From positions 2,343,501 to 2,407,500 of the forward strand of contig CP000781.1 of assembly GCA_000017645.1 (NCBI GenBank): a stretch of DNA of 64,000 nucleotides, written 5' to 3'. The notes beneath the pieces are model-generated. The model was not told the origin of the DNA, did no database searches, and worked only from the letters and a program-made list of their open reading frames with translations. The stretch is from Xanthobacter autotrophicus Py2 (GTDB lineage: Bacteria; Pseudomonadota; Alphaproteobacteria; Rhizobiales; Xanthobacteraceae). Below are positions 19,032 through 28,023 of the stretch, in pieces. The first letter of the stretch is position 1. The number at the start of each line of letters is the position of its first letter. The position numbers and the translations under genes are program-made.

Positions 19032-19751
19032 GTGGGCGCAGACGAGAGGGCCGAGGCGGGCGCAACCCAGGCGCCCGGTCCTGATGCGCCGGACGCCCAT
19101 TCCCTGGAAGCCCTTTCGGCCCGCATCCATGAACGGCACCGCGACCTCATCAAGGTGCAGAAGCCCCACGTGGCGGTGGCAAACCTCGCGCGCATCATCG
19201 ATGCGGCGCTGAAGCTCTCCAACCGCCACGGCTTCCATGCCATGACCCTGCGCCAGCTGGCGGCCGAATCCGGCCTCAGCATGGGCGGGCTCTATTCCTA
19301 TCTCGACAGCAAGGACACCCTGCTGCTGATGATCCTCGGTGAGGTGGCCCACGCCGTGGAGGCGGAGCTGGGCAGCGCGCCTGAGGCGGTGCGGGCAGAT
19401 CCTGCGGCGCACCTCAACTGGCTGATCGCCGCGCATGTGCGGCTGTCCGAGGCCATGCACGCGTGGTTCGTGTTCGCCTATATGGAGGCCAAAGCCTTCC
19501 CGCCCGAGGCCAGGAAGCGCGCCATCGACAGCGAGCGGCTCACCGAGCGCATCTTCGCGGACGTGATCGCTGAGGGCGTGCGGCAGGGGGTGTTCGTGGC
19601 CGAGGACCCGCTGTTCGCCGCCACCCTCATCAAGCCGCTGCTTCAGGACTGGTACGTGAAGCGCAGCAAGTATCGCGAGCGCGGCATCGATGCGCAGACC
19701 TATGCGGCGCAGGTGACGCGCTTCGTGGCAGGCGCGCTGGCGGCGCGGTGA
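19032..19751 (+). CDS. TetR/AcrR-family transcriptional regulator
   Basis: Regulator of 239 residues with GTG start. Residues about 45-95 form the TetR helix-turn-helix (IIDAALKLSNRHGFHAMTLRQLAAESGLSMGGLYSYLDSKDTL, read here in two parts: helix 1 then recognition helix). The rest is an all-helical ligand domain. The N-terminal 35 residues are an unusual acidic extension. No target is evident, since the neighbours are small hypothetical genes and a convergent T2SS operon. Confidence 0.87.
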   Translation: MGADERAEAGATQAPGPDAPDAHSLEALSARIHERHRDLIKVQKPHVAVANLARIIDAALKLSNRHGFHAMTLRQLAAESGLSMGGLYSYLDSKDTLLLMILGEVAHAVEAELGSAPEAVRADPAAHLNWLIAAHVRLSEAMHAWFVFAYMEAKAFPPEARKRAIDSERLTERIFADVIAEGVRQGVFVAEDPLFAATLIKPLLQDWYVKRSKYRERGIDAQTYAAQVTRFVAGALAAR

Positions 19752-19883
19752 CGCGGCAACAGCGACCTAGCTCCTCCGTCGTATCCGGGACGGGCACCAT
19801 ACTCGGCGAGCCGCACTTGGTGAGTCGTCTTGGCGATCGATGCCATGCGCGCGGAGATGCGGCCTCACCGCAGGAGGTCAGCC

Positions 19884-20417
19884 CTATTGCACCGGCAGCC
19901 CGCGTACCGGCGCCCATTCGATGGCGAGGCGCTGGGCGGTGGCGAGCTGGGCGGGGCTCATCTTGGTGGCCACCGCATTGCGCAGCCTGGTGTAGACATC
20001 CCGCTCGCGCCTGGAGGCCCGGGCGGTGGCGAGGATGAGCCACTTCTGCGACAGCACCACATCGCGCGGCACGCCGTGGCCCTTGTCGTAGAGCAGGCCC
20101 AGCAGATATTGCGCCGTCGCCTCGCCCTGCTCGGCCGCGCTGGCGTACCAGTTGGCCGCCGCCACATAATTCTGTGGCACGCCCTTGCCGTATTCGTAGA
20201 GGAAGCCGAGCAGGCCCTGGGCGCGGGGATCGCCGGCCCACGCCAGCGGCGTCAGCTCGGCGGCCGCCGCCTCATAGTCGCCCCGCGCGTAGAGCGCGAA
20301 GGCGCCGGAGGTGGAGGGCGCCCCCGCGCCGGCGGGCGTCACCGGCGGGCCGAGGATGGCCGCGAGCAGGAGCGCGGCCAGCAGCCGGCGCAGGGCAGGG
20401 GGAGCCGTCAGCTTCAT
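19884..20417 (-). CDS. Exported Sel1-repeat protein
   Basis: About 177 residues from ATG 20417. A signal peptide (LLAALLLAAILGPP, cleavage near AGA) precedes Sel1-like repeats such as GLLGFLYEYGKGVPQNY and YLLGLLYDKGHGVPRD. The gene begins 19 bases after the prepilin peptidase stop and is the last gene of the leftward gspD operon. Sel1/TPR proteins often serve as scaffolds; a role in secretion is inferred from position only. Confidence 0.82.
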   Translation of the reverse strand: MKLTAPPALRRLLAALLLAAILGPPVTPAGAGAPSTSGAFALYARGDYEAAAAELTPLAWAGDPRAQGLLGFLYEYGKGVPQNYVAAANWYASAAEQGEATAQYLLGLLYDKGHGVPRDVVLSQKWLILATARASRRERDVYTRLRNAVATKMSPAQLATAQRLAIEWAPVRGLPVQ

Positions 20418-20436
20418 GGCCGCTTCCCGATCCTCC

Positions 20437-21024
20437 TCACAACAGCCCGGCCGACCAGCGGTCGAAGAGCCAGCCGATCCAGATGGCTGGCGCGAAGAAC
20501 AGGCCGAACGGCAACCGGTCCCGTACCCGCACGGCGCGGCCGGCGGCGAGACGGGTGATGCCATAGGCGAGGAGCCCGGCGAGCGCCGCGATCTCCACCG
20601 CCACCGGCATGGCGGTGACGCTGAGCCAGATTCCCGCCACCGCCGCGAGCTTCACGTCGCCCAGCCCCAGCCCGTCGCGGCCGCGCAACGCGCGATAGCC
20701 GAGGTGGATGGCCAGGAACACGAAGGCCAAGGCTGCGCCGCCGAGGATCGCCGCGCCGAGGCCATCCGCCGGTTCCGGCGCGGTGGCGGCAGCGGCGAGG
20801 CCGAGGAGCGCACCCAGCGCGTTCAAGGAATCGGGAATGATGAAGTGCCGTGCGTCGATGACGGCGATGGCGGCAAGGACCGGCACCAGCGCCGCAGCCA
20901 GCAGTCCACCGATGGATGGCTCGACCGCAAGGCTCGTCGCCATGGCGGCTGCGATCACCGCCGCGAGGGCCGCCTTGCCGGCGCGGTCACCGGCGGACAG
21001 TGCCGTGGGGAAAGACATCGCCAT
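20437..21024 (-). CDS. Short prepilin peptidase (A24 family), T2SS
   Basis: Membrane aspartyl protease of about 195 residues. The catalytic aspartates lie in AVIDARHFIIPD and the GxGD motif GLGDVKLAA. About six membrane segments are seen. The N-terminal cytoplasmic methyltransferase domain with its cysteines found in GspO/PilD (about 290 residues) is missing, so this is a CpaA/TadV-length enzyme. A GTG at 21036 overlapping the gspD stop is an alternative start. It should cleave the pseudopilins GspG-K encoded on the other strand. Confidence 0.85.
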   Translation of the reverse strand: MAMSFPTALSAGDRAGKAALAAVIAAAMATSLAVEPSIGGLLAAALVPVLAAIAVIDARHFIIPDSLNALGALLGLAAAATAPEPADGLGAAILGGAALAFVFLAIHLGYRALRGRDGLGLGDVKLAAVAGIWLSVTAMPVAVEIAALAGLLAYGITRLAAGRAVRVRDRLPFGLFFAPAIWIGWLFDRWSAGLL

Positions 21025-21032
21025 GGCCGGCC

Positions 21033-23402
21033 TCACCGTGCGCCGAGCGGCGCCTGCGGGCCGCCTGGCAGGGTGGTGACGGTGCCGCGCAGCTTGGCGC
21101 GCAGCTCTTCAGCCACCGTATGGGCATCCACATTGTCGCGGATGATCTGGGGCCGGATGAAGATGATCAGCTCGGTGCGCTTCACCGTGCCGTTGGTGTG
21201 GGCGAAGGCGTCGCCGACGCCGGGGATCTGGTCGAGGATCGGCACGCCCTGCCGCACGCCGTTGTGGCGCTCGCTGATGAGACCGGCGAGCAGTACGGTC
21301 TGCCCGCTCGCCACGGCGATGACGCTCTTCACCTTGCGCTGGGACACGGTGGGCGTGAGCCCGGTGGAATTGCTGCTGGTGCCGCTGGTGGTGGGATCGG
21401 ACTGGGTGACGTTGCTGATCTCCTGCTCGATCTCGAGCCGCACCTGCCCGTTCACGTTCACCCGCGGCACCACGTGGAGGATGATGCCGGTGTTCTTGTA
21501 CTCGATGGTGTTGACCACCGTGTTGGAGGACGAGAGCACCGTGGCGCTGCCGGTGGAGACCGGGACCTCGTCGCCCACCTGCAGCGTCGCCTTCTGGTTG
21601 TCCACCACCACCACGGACGGGTTGGACAGCACCTTCACGTCGGTCACCGTATGCAGGGCGTCGAGGATGGCGCGGGGCTGGTTCTCGCGGCCCACCAGCA
21701 GGTTGAAGCCGGGCAGCACGCGGTTGATGGCCTGGTCGGTGATGTCGCTGGACAGGGTGTTCAGCACCGAGCCGTTGTTGCGGCCGAGGCCGAGGTCCTT
21801 GCTGGTGAGATAGAACTGGACGCCGTAGGCCAGGGTGTCGTTCAGCGTCACCTCGGCCACGGTGGCCTCGATGGCCACCTGCAATTGCGGCTGGTCGAGC
21901 TGCATCAGGGTGCGCTCGATGATGCGGTAATTCTCCTGGCTGGCGAAGATCAGCAGCGAGTTGTTGATGGCGTCGGCGGTGATGCGGATGCCGGACAGCA
22001 GCGCGCCGCCCCCTCCCGCGCCGCCGCCGGAGCCGCCGACGGGCGCGCCCTCGCTGTCGACGGCGATGGTCTTGCCCCCCGTGCCGCCCGTGTCCTGCTT
22101 GGGCGGGGACTGGCCGAGCCGCTGCTGCACCGTGAGGCCCGATCCGGAACCATTTCCGTCCGAACCGCCGCCGGACGAGACCGAGGCGCCGGAGCCGGGC
22201 GCGATCTGGCTGGCCGCCTGGTCGAGGCCACTGGACGATCCGCCGACGAACAGCTCGTTGAGCACCTTTGCCATCTGCTTGGCGTCGCCGTAGCGCAGGC
22301 GATAGACGCGCACGCCCACCGTGGTGTCGGAACGGTCGAGGCGGCCGATCCAGGTTCCGGCGGTCTGCAGCAGCTCCGGTTTCTTGGCCACCACCATGAT
22401 GGCGTTGAGGCGGTTGATGGCCTGGAACTTCACCATCTTGTGGCTCAGCCCGCTGTCGCCCGCGTCCATGATGCTCTCCAGCTCGGAGATCAGCGGCTCG
22501 GGCGCGCTGTTGCGGACCGGATAGACCCCCACCGACTGGCCGCGCATCCAGTCGGCGTCGAAGGAGAGCACGGTGTTGATGGCCGATTGCCGCTCGGACC
22601 CGGTGCCCTGGACGATGAGCAGATTGCGTCCGGGATCGGCGCGCACCGCGCCGGCCCTGGTGGCGAAGCTGTCCAGCAGCGGCATCAGCGCCTCGGCGGA
22701 GACATAGCGCAGCGGTACCACGGAGATGCCGTAGCCCGGCTCCGGCCGCGAGGTGCCCACATCCGCATTGCCGCCGCCCGCCGCCTCGGTGAGGGGCACG
22801 AGGCGATAGCCGGCCCCTTCGCGCACCATGGCCACGTTGTTGGTCTTCAGCGCGGCTTCGAGCACGTACAGCAGCTCGGTCTTCGGCACCGGCCGCGCCG
22901 AGGCGAGGGTCACCGTGCCCTGCACCCGCGGGTCGATGACGTAGCCCACGCCGAGGATGTCGCCCAGCACCACCTTGGCGACGCTGGTCACCGGCGTGTT
23001 GTCGAAGTTGAGGTCATAGCCGTCCGCGCCGCCGCTCACGCCGCCCCGTCCGGCCACGCCCACCTCGGAACGGTCGGAGACCGCTGCCGCGGTGCTTGAG
23101 CCGAAATATTCGATGGCCTTGCGGTCGTCGGGAATGTCCTGCGGGCCGGGCACCGGCTTGGTGTCGCGCGGCAGCAGGTCGATGGCGCGGACCTGGTCCA
23201 TCACGCTCGGCGGCTTGACGTCGTCGGGCACCAGAGAACACGCGGCCAGCGCCGTGGCGATGAGGATCGCGCACGTCAACAGCAGGGTGCCCGGTCGGGA
23301 GCCGAACCGGTTTGGCCGATCTTTCCGCACTTCCACCCGATGCCTCGATAGAACCCAGCTGCCGTTCGAGGTGGATGGCCCCGATCTCCGGACGGACGTC
23401 AC
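21033..23402 (-). CDS. gspD: Type II secretion system secretin GspD
   Basis: Outer-membrane secretin of up to 789 residues. A lipoprotein signal with lipobox LAAC (Cys55 from GTG 23402) suggests self-piloting; a later GTG near 23330 would give a shorter leader. Domains in order: N0 (DLNFDNTPVTSVAKVV), N1-N3 repeats, a Gly/Ser-rich insertion around residues 395-475, and the C-terminal secretin core (VPVSTGS, GLTPTVSQRKV and VPILDQIPGVGDAF). The prepilin peptidase follows, with GTGA overlap possible. It is divergent from the gspE operon. Confidence 0.93.
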   Translation of the reverse strand: MTSVRRSGPSTSNGSWVLSRHRVEVRKDRPNRFGSRPGTLLLTCAILIATALAACSLVPDDVKPPSVMDQVRAIDLLPRDTKPVPGPQDIPDDRKAIEYFGSSTAAAVSDRSEVGVAGRGGVSGGADGYDLNFDNTPVTSVAKVVLGDILGVGYVIDPRVQGTVTLASARPVPKTELLYVLEAALKTNNVAMVREGAGYRLVPLTEAAGGGNADVGTSRPEPGYGISVVPLRYVSAEALMPLLDSFATRAGAVRADPGRNLLIVQGTGSERQSAINTVLSFDADWMRGQSVGVYPVRNSAPEPLISELESIMDAGDSGLSHKMVKFQAINRLNAIMVVAKKPELLQTAGTWIGRLDRSDTTVGVRVYRLRYGDAKQMAKVLNELFVGGSSSGLDQAASQIAPGSGASVSSGGGSDGNGSGSGLTVQQRLGQSPPKQDTGGTGGKTIAVDSEGAPVGGSGGGAGGGGALLSGIRITADAINNSLLIFASQENYRIIERTLMQLDQPQLQVAIEATVAEVTLNDTLAYGVQFYLTSKDLGLGRNNGSVLNTLSSDITDQAINRVLPGFNLLVGRENQPRAILDALHTVTDVKVLSNPSVVVVDNQKATLQVGDEVPVSTGSATVLSSSNTVVNTIEYKNTGIILHVVPRVNVNGQVRLEIEQEISNVTQSDPTTSGTSSNSTGLTPTVSQRKVKSVIAVASGQTVLLAGLISERHNGVRQGVPILDQIPGVGDAFAHTNGTVKRTELIIFIRPQIIRDNVDAHTVAEELRAKLRGTVTTLPGGPQAPLGAR

Positions 23403-23485
23403 CTAGTATCGATGCCGTATGACAGAAATATTAGGGTCACCTGAAGTTGCGAAACGACGGGCTCTGCACGGCGCGCGGGGCGGGA

Positions 23486-23525
23486 CTGTTACGGGACTGT
23501 CATGAAGTCGCCGCGAAACCTTCAT
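23486..23525. promoter_or_regulatory. Candidate Pho box in the gspD-gspE divergent region
   Basis: CTGTTAC at 23486-23492 and CTGTCAT at 23497-23503 are direct repeats spaced 11 bases start to start, as in PhoB boxes. CCTTCAT at 23519 lies a further 22 bases on, in phase but poorer. The surrounding 336-base gap (23403-23738) holds no convincing gene; a 68-codon plus-strand frame there lacks coding character. Confidence 0.4.
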
Positions 23526-23738
23526 GGGGCGACACGATGATGCGCCCGCCGACGCGAGCGTGCTCGGGCCGGACGGCTGCGCGTTCGATCAGGGATGCCT
23601 CGAAGGGCTCCCGCACAGAGGCTGTCGCGGGACGAAATGTCCGGCGCGTGTGAGCCCTGCCCGGCGGCAAGGATCAAGGTGAGGCGCGACGGGCGAGCCG
23701 AAACCGGCCGGCGCGCCGTTCGGGCGACGGGGACGGGG

Positions 23739-25457
23739 ATGACGGCCGACGGCGCCGGCGATTTGGTTGGCGATTTCATGGGCTATCTGGCGCGATGCGG
23801 GCTGCTGCGGCCGGGCGACGCCGTGCCTCTGCGCCCGGATGAGGTGCATTCGCCCGCCTCGTCCGCCACAAGCCCGAAACCTTTGCGCAAGGTGTGGGAA
23901 TCCACCGAGCTTGCCGCCGGCGATTTCGCCGATGCGGTGGCCACCTTCTATCGCCTGCCGCGCGTGAGCCTGCCCGAGCTGATGGCGGCCCCCGCGTTGG
24001 TGTCACACTTCTCGCCGCGCTTCCTGCGCGAGATGACGGCGCTGCCCTATCGCGGCGCCGATGGCGTGGTGCGCCTCGCCGTGGGCGATCCCACCGACGG
24101 CGCAGTGCGGCGCGCCGCCGAGATCGCCCTGGGCGAACAGGTGGCGCTGGTGGTCGCCTCCTTCGAGGACATCGCCACTGTCCTCACCGAGCGGCTTGGC
24201 GGCGACGAGGCGCCAGCGGCGGGGATCACGGACACCGGCGGCGCGCGGGCCGATGACGACATCGACAGCCTGCGCGACCTCGCCTCGGGCGCGCCGGTGG
24301 TGCGCGCCGTCAACGACCTTCTGGAAAAGGCCATGGAGCTGCGCGCCAGCGACATCCATATCGGCCCGTTCCGGGGGACCATCGAGGTGCGCATGCGCAT
24401 CGACGGGCTGCTGCGGGTGGTGCCCGCGCCGGCCGACGTGCTGCCGCAGGCGGTGATCTCGCGCATCAAGATCCTCGCCGGCCTCGATATCGCCGAGCGC
24501 CGCCTGCCGCAGGACGGCGCGGCGCGCCTGAAGCTCGGGCGCTCCGAGATCGACGTGCGCGTGGCGCTGATGCCCACCCAGCACGGCGAGGCGGCGGTGA
24601 TCCGCCTTCTCCCCCGCGACCGCGGCCTCCTGAACATGGACAAGCTCGGCCTGTCGCCGGGCGACGCAGACATCCTCAAGCGCCTGCTGGCGCTGCCCCA
24701 CGGCATGGTGGTGGTCACCGGTCCCACCGGATCGGGCAAGACCACGACGCTTGCCACCATCCTCTCCATCCTGAACGAGCCCACGCGCAAGATCCTCACC
24801 ATCGAGGACCCGGTGGAATATGAGATCAAGGGCGTCTACCAGTCGCAGGTGAAGCCCGCCATCGGGCTCACCTTCGCCGCTGCCCTGCGCTCCTTCCTGC
24901 GCCACGACCCAGACGTGATCATGGTGGGCGAGGTGCGTGATCCCGAGACCGCGCACATCGCGGTCCATGCGGCGCTCACCGGCCATCTGGTGCTCACCAC
25001 GCTCCACACTGACACGGCGGCCGCCTCGGTGCCGCGCCTGCTGGATCTGGGGGTGGAGGGCTTCCTGCTGAAGTCCACGTTGCGGGCGGTGATCGCCCAG
25101 CGCCTGGTGCGCCAGCTCTGCGACCGCTGCAAGCGCCCGCGCACCCTCACCGCCACCGACGTGGCCGACGATCCGCGCTTCTCGGCGCTGGGCTTTGCGG
25201 CGGGGGAGACCGTGTACGAGCCCAAGGGCTGCGAGCGCTGCGGCGGGGCCGGCTATCGCGGCCGGGTGGGGGTGTTCGAGATCCTCACCCTGTCGGACGA
25301 GATCCGCGAGATGATCGACCGCCACGCCGGCGCCAGCGCCGTGGACAAGGCGGCCATCGCCGGCGGCATGACCACCATGCTGGACGACGGCATCCTGAAA
25401 TGCCGGGCCGGCATCACCTCGCCGGCCGAGGTGCTGCGCGTGACCACCGTGCGCTGA
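23739..25457 (+). CDS. gspE: Type II secretion ATPase GspE
   Basis: Cytoplasmic ATPase of 572 residues powering pseudopilus assembly. ATG 23739 gives a protein starting with the expected N1E-like region. Walker A GPTGSGKT is at 328-335, Walker B VIMVGEVRD at 393-401, and the GspE tetracysteine zinc site is C461/C464 and C498/C501. TATG-type overlap (TGATG) links it to gspF. First gene of a ten-gene rightward operon. Confidence 0.94.
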   Translation: MTADGAGDLVGDFMGYLARCGLLRPGDAVPLRPDEVHSPASSATSPKPLRKVWESTELAAGDFADAVATFYRLPRVSLPELMAAPALVSHFSPRFLREMTALPYRGADGVVRLAVGDPTDGAVRRAAEIALGEQVALVVASFEDIATVLTERLGGDEAPAAGITDTGGARADDDIDSLRDLASGAPVVRAVNDLLEKAMELRASDIHIGPFRGTIEVRMRIDGLLRVVPAPADVLPQAVISRIKILAGLDIAERRLPQDGAARLKLGRSEIDVRVALMPTQHGEAAVIRLLPRDRGLLNMDKLGLSPGDADILKRLLALPHGMVVVTGPTGSGKTTTLATILSILNEPTRKILTIEDPVEYEIKGVYQSQVKPAIGLTFAAALRSFLRHDPDVIMVGEVRDPETAHIAVHAALTGHLVLTTLHTDTAAASVPRLLDLGVEGFLLKSTLRAVIAQRLVRQLCDRCKRPRTLTATDVADDPRFSALGFAAGETVYEPKGCERCGGAGYRGRVGVFEILTLSDEIREMIDRHAGASAVDKAAIAGGMTTMLDDGILKCRAGITSPAEVLRVTTVR

Positions 25458-26668
25458 TGGCGACCTTCACCTACAGGGCCCTCACCCAGGCCGGACAGAT
25501 CGTGAGCGGCGAGATCACCGCGCCCACCGAGGCGGAGGTGCGCCGGCGCATCGAGTTCCTCGGCCTCATGCCGGTGGAGACGATCCCGGCGCGGCCGAAG
25601 GGCGAGGGCGGGCGGTTCGGCCTGTCGCTGGGCGGGCCGAAGGCGGAGGACGTGACCCTCTTCACCCGCGACCTCGCGCTGCTGTTGAAGGCCGGCGCGC
25701 GGCTCGACGAGGCGCTGGAGCTGTTGTCCGGCGATGCGGACCTCGGCCGCATGCGGGCGGTGGTGCGCAAGCTGCGCGCCGACGTGCTCGCCGGCCAGAG
25801 CTTCGCCGAGGCGGCGGCGGGGGAGCCCAAGCTGTTCCCGCCGGTCTATGTGGCGCTGGTGCGGGTGGGCGAGGCCTCCGGCACCATGGACCGCATCCTC
25901 GACCTGCTCGCCCAGGAGCGCGCGCGGGCCGAGCAGCTGCGCCGCAAGCTGATGGAAGCGCTGCAATATCCCGCCTTCGTGCTGGCGGCGGCGGGCGGGG
26001 TGCTGGTGTTCTTCCTGTTGTTCGTGCTGCCGCAATTCTCCACCGTGCTGCGCGACATGGGCGCCAAGCTCGATCCGGCGGTGGAAATGCTGCTGAACCT
26101 GTCGGATCTTGCCCAGGCCCATGGCGCCGCGCTGGGGGCGGGGGCCTGCGGTCTGGTGGCCATCGCCTGGCTGGTGCTGCGCCGGCCGGCTACGCGAACG
26201 GCCGTGATGGGCGCGCTGGCGCGGCTGCCGCTGGTGCGCACCATTCTCACCTTCCGCCGCTCGGCCGTGTTCTGCCGCAACCTCTCCATCCTGCTGGGCA
26301 ACGGCGTGACGCTGACCAGCGCCCTGCGCATCATCGTGGAGGTGATGGCGGCAGGCGACGACGCTTCCGTCTGGGCCGCCACCTCGGACAAGGTGCGCCA
26401 GGGCGCGCGGCTGTCGGATGCGGTGGCGGCCGGCGCGGCGCTGCCGCCCATGGCGGTGCGCATGCTGCGCCTCGGCGAGGAGACCGGCCAGCTTGCCATG
26501 CTGTCGGGCCGCATCGCCGATTTCTACGAGGAAAAGCTCCAGCGGTCCCTCGCGAAGGTGGTCGCCATCATCGGACCCGCCGCCATTGTCACCATCAGCG
26601 TCGTCGTCGGCGGCCTGATCGTTTCCGTCATGACCGCGCTTCTGTCGGTCAGCCAAAGCATCGGATGA
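25457..26668 (+). CDS. gspF: Type II secretion inner-membrane platform protein GspF
   Basis: Polytopic protein of 403 residues with two T2SF domains (about 70-190 and 270-395) and three membrane segments, the first near AAAGGVLVFFLLFVLPQFS. The family hallmark GEASGTMDRIL and the matching GEETGQLAML are both present. Start overlaps gspE by one base and its end overlaps gspG by four, showing translational coupling. Confidence 0.94.
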   Translation: MATFTYRALTQAGQIVSGEITAPTEAEVRRRIEFLGLMPVETIPARPKGEGGRFGLSLGGPKAEDVTLFTRDLALLLKAGARLDEALELLSGDADLGRMRAVVRKLRADVLAGQSFAEAAAGEPKLFPPVYVALVRVGEASGTMDRILDLLAQERARAEQLRRKLMEALQYPAFVLAAAGGVLVFFLLFVLPQFSTVLRDMGAKLDPAVEMLLNLSDLAQAHGAALGAGACGLVAIAWLVLRRPATRTAVMGALARLPLVRTILTFRRSAVFCRNLSILLGNGVTLTSALRIIVEVMAAGDDASVWAATSDKVRQGARLSDAVAAGAALPPMAVRMLRLGEETGQLAMLSGRIADFYEEKLQRSLAKVVAIIGPAAIVTISVVVGGLIVSVMTALLSVSQSIG

Positions 26669-27144
26669 ACCGCGTGAACACCAGTCTTCCGGCGGGCCGC
26701 GCCCGCATCGCCCAATTCCGCCGCCGGCGCAGGAGCGAGGGCGGCTACACCCTCGTCGAACTGCTGGTGGTCATCACCATCATCGGCCTCATCGTCGCCC
26801 TCGTGGGGCCGCGCGTGCTCGGCTATCTCGGCGACAGCAAGGTGAAGACCGCGAAGATCCAGATCCAGGGCTTCTCCAGCGCCCTCGACCTGTTCTACCT
26901 CGACACCGGCCGCTATCCCTCCACCTCGGAAGGGCTCGTCGCGCTGGTCCAGCGCTCCCCCGGCGCGGCCACCTGGAACGGGCCGTACCTGAAGGGCGGC
27001 ACCCTGCCGTCGGACCCCTGGGGCAAGCCCTACATCTATCGCGCGCCGGGCGAGCACGGCGCCTACGACATCGTCTCCCTCGGCTCGGACGGGCAGCAGG
27101 GCGGCACCGGCACCGCCGCCGACATCACGAGCTGGTCGAAGTGA
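26665..27144 (+). CDS. gspG: Major pseudopilin GspG
   Basis: Pseudopilin of 159 residues with a 27-residue leader. The prepilin peptidase site is G27/Y28 in GG-YTLVELL, with the Glu at +5 (E32). The conserved C-terminal calcium-loop region DPWGKPYIYRAPGEHGAYDIVSLGSDG is recognisable. The leader is longer and more Arg-rich than usual. Overlaps gspF and gspH by four bases each. Confidence 0.95.
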   Translation: MNRVNTSLPAGRARIAQFRRRRRSEGGYTLVELLVVITIIGLIVALVGPRVLGYLGDSKVKTAKIQIQGFSSALDLFYLDTGRYPSTSEGLVALVQRSPGAATWNGPYLKGGTLPSDPWGKPYIYRAPGEHGAYDIVSLGSDGQQGGTGTAADITSWSK

Positions 27145-27632
27145 GCGGGGCGCGCACCATCTCCGCATGCGCAGGGCAGGCGGGCTTCAGCCTGCTGGAG
27201 GTGGTGTGCGCGCTGGCCATCGTCGCGGCGCTGGCGGCGCTTGCCCTGCCGCGCCTGCCGCTCGGCACCTCGCGCCAGCGGCTTCAGGCCTATGCGGTGG
27301 AGACCGCCGCCTTGCTGAAGGCGGACCGCGCCGCCGCCCTGCGCCTCGGCACGCCGGTGGCCACCGTGGTGGACGCGCCCACAGGCCGCATCCGCTCGGG
27401 AGCGGGGGGTAGGCAGGGCGCGCGCGAAGTGCGCATTCCCGACGATGTGCGCATGACCGCCGTGCTGCCGAACATCTGCAACGGCCGCGCGGCGGGCGGG
27501 CGCATCGGCTTCCTGCCATCGGGCCTGTCGTGCGGCGGGGTGGTGGCCCTTACCCGCAACGGCGCCGGCTACGAGGTGCGGGTGAACTGGCTGACGGGAG
27601 GAGTGGAGATTGTCCCACGCCTCAAGTCCTGA
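27141..27632 (+). CDS. gspH: Minor pseudopilin GspH
   Basis: Protein of 163 residues from a GTG start that overlaps the gspG stop. Cleavage site G15/F16 with E20 at +5 (GFSLLEVV). The remainder fits the GspH/FimT family, with a long Gly-rich loop. Its end overlaps gspI by 23 bases. Confidence 0.85.
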   Translation: MSGARTISACAGQAGFSLLEVVCALAIVAALAALALPRLPLGTSRQRLQAYAVETAALLKADRAAALRLGTPVATVVDAPTGRIRSGAGGRQGAREVRIPDDVRMTAVLPNICNGRAAGGRIGFLPSGLSCGGVVALTRNGAGYEVRVNWLTGGVEIVPRLKS

Positions 27633-28023
27633 AGCCCTCCCCGGCGCGTCGGGGTGCGCCGGCTTCACCTTGCTGGAGGTGCTGGTGGCGCTTGCCGTGG
27701 TGGCGGCGGTGCTGGCGGCCATCGGGCAGCTCATGGGCGCCAACGGGCGCGGCGCCCGGGCGCTGGAGGCGCGCGCCGGTCTTCTCTCCACCGCGCGGGC
27801 GGTGGAAGCCGGCATTCCCGCCCGGAACAACCTCGCTCTCGGCCGCACCGATGGCGACATCGCCGGCCATGGCTGGCGCATGGATGTGCGCCCCCTCGCC
27901 GTGGCCGGGGTGCCCGACGGTGCCAAATGGACGCCGCGCGACGTGGTGATCCGGGTACGCGCCCCCTCCGGCGCCATGGTGGTGCTGGAGACGGTGCGCC
28001 TCGTGCCGGTGGCAGCGCAATGA
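27610..28023 (+). CDS. gspI: Minor pseudopilin GspI
   Basis: Protein of 137 residues. The likely start is TTG 27610, inside the end of gspH, because no ATG or GTG lies close before the prepilin signal. Cleavage site G18/F19 with E23 at +5 (GFTLLEVLVALAV). The short globular domain fits GspI, a tip component of the pseudopilus. Overlaps gspJ in ATGA. Confidence 0.85.
   Translation: MSHASSPEALPGASGCAGFTLLEVLVALAVVAAVLAAIGQLMGANGRGARALEARAGLLSTARAVEAGIPARNNLALGRTDGDIAGHGWRMDVRPLAVAGVPDGAKWTPRDVVIRVRAPSGAMVVLETVRLVPVAAQ

Noticed and set aside
23447..23653. 68-codon frame in the gspD-gspE gap
   Set aside because: No ribosome site, atypical composition, and it covers the candidate Pho box region.
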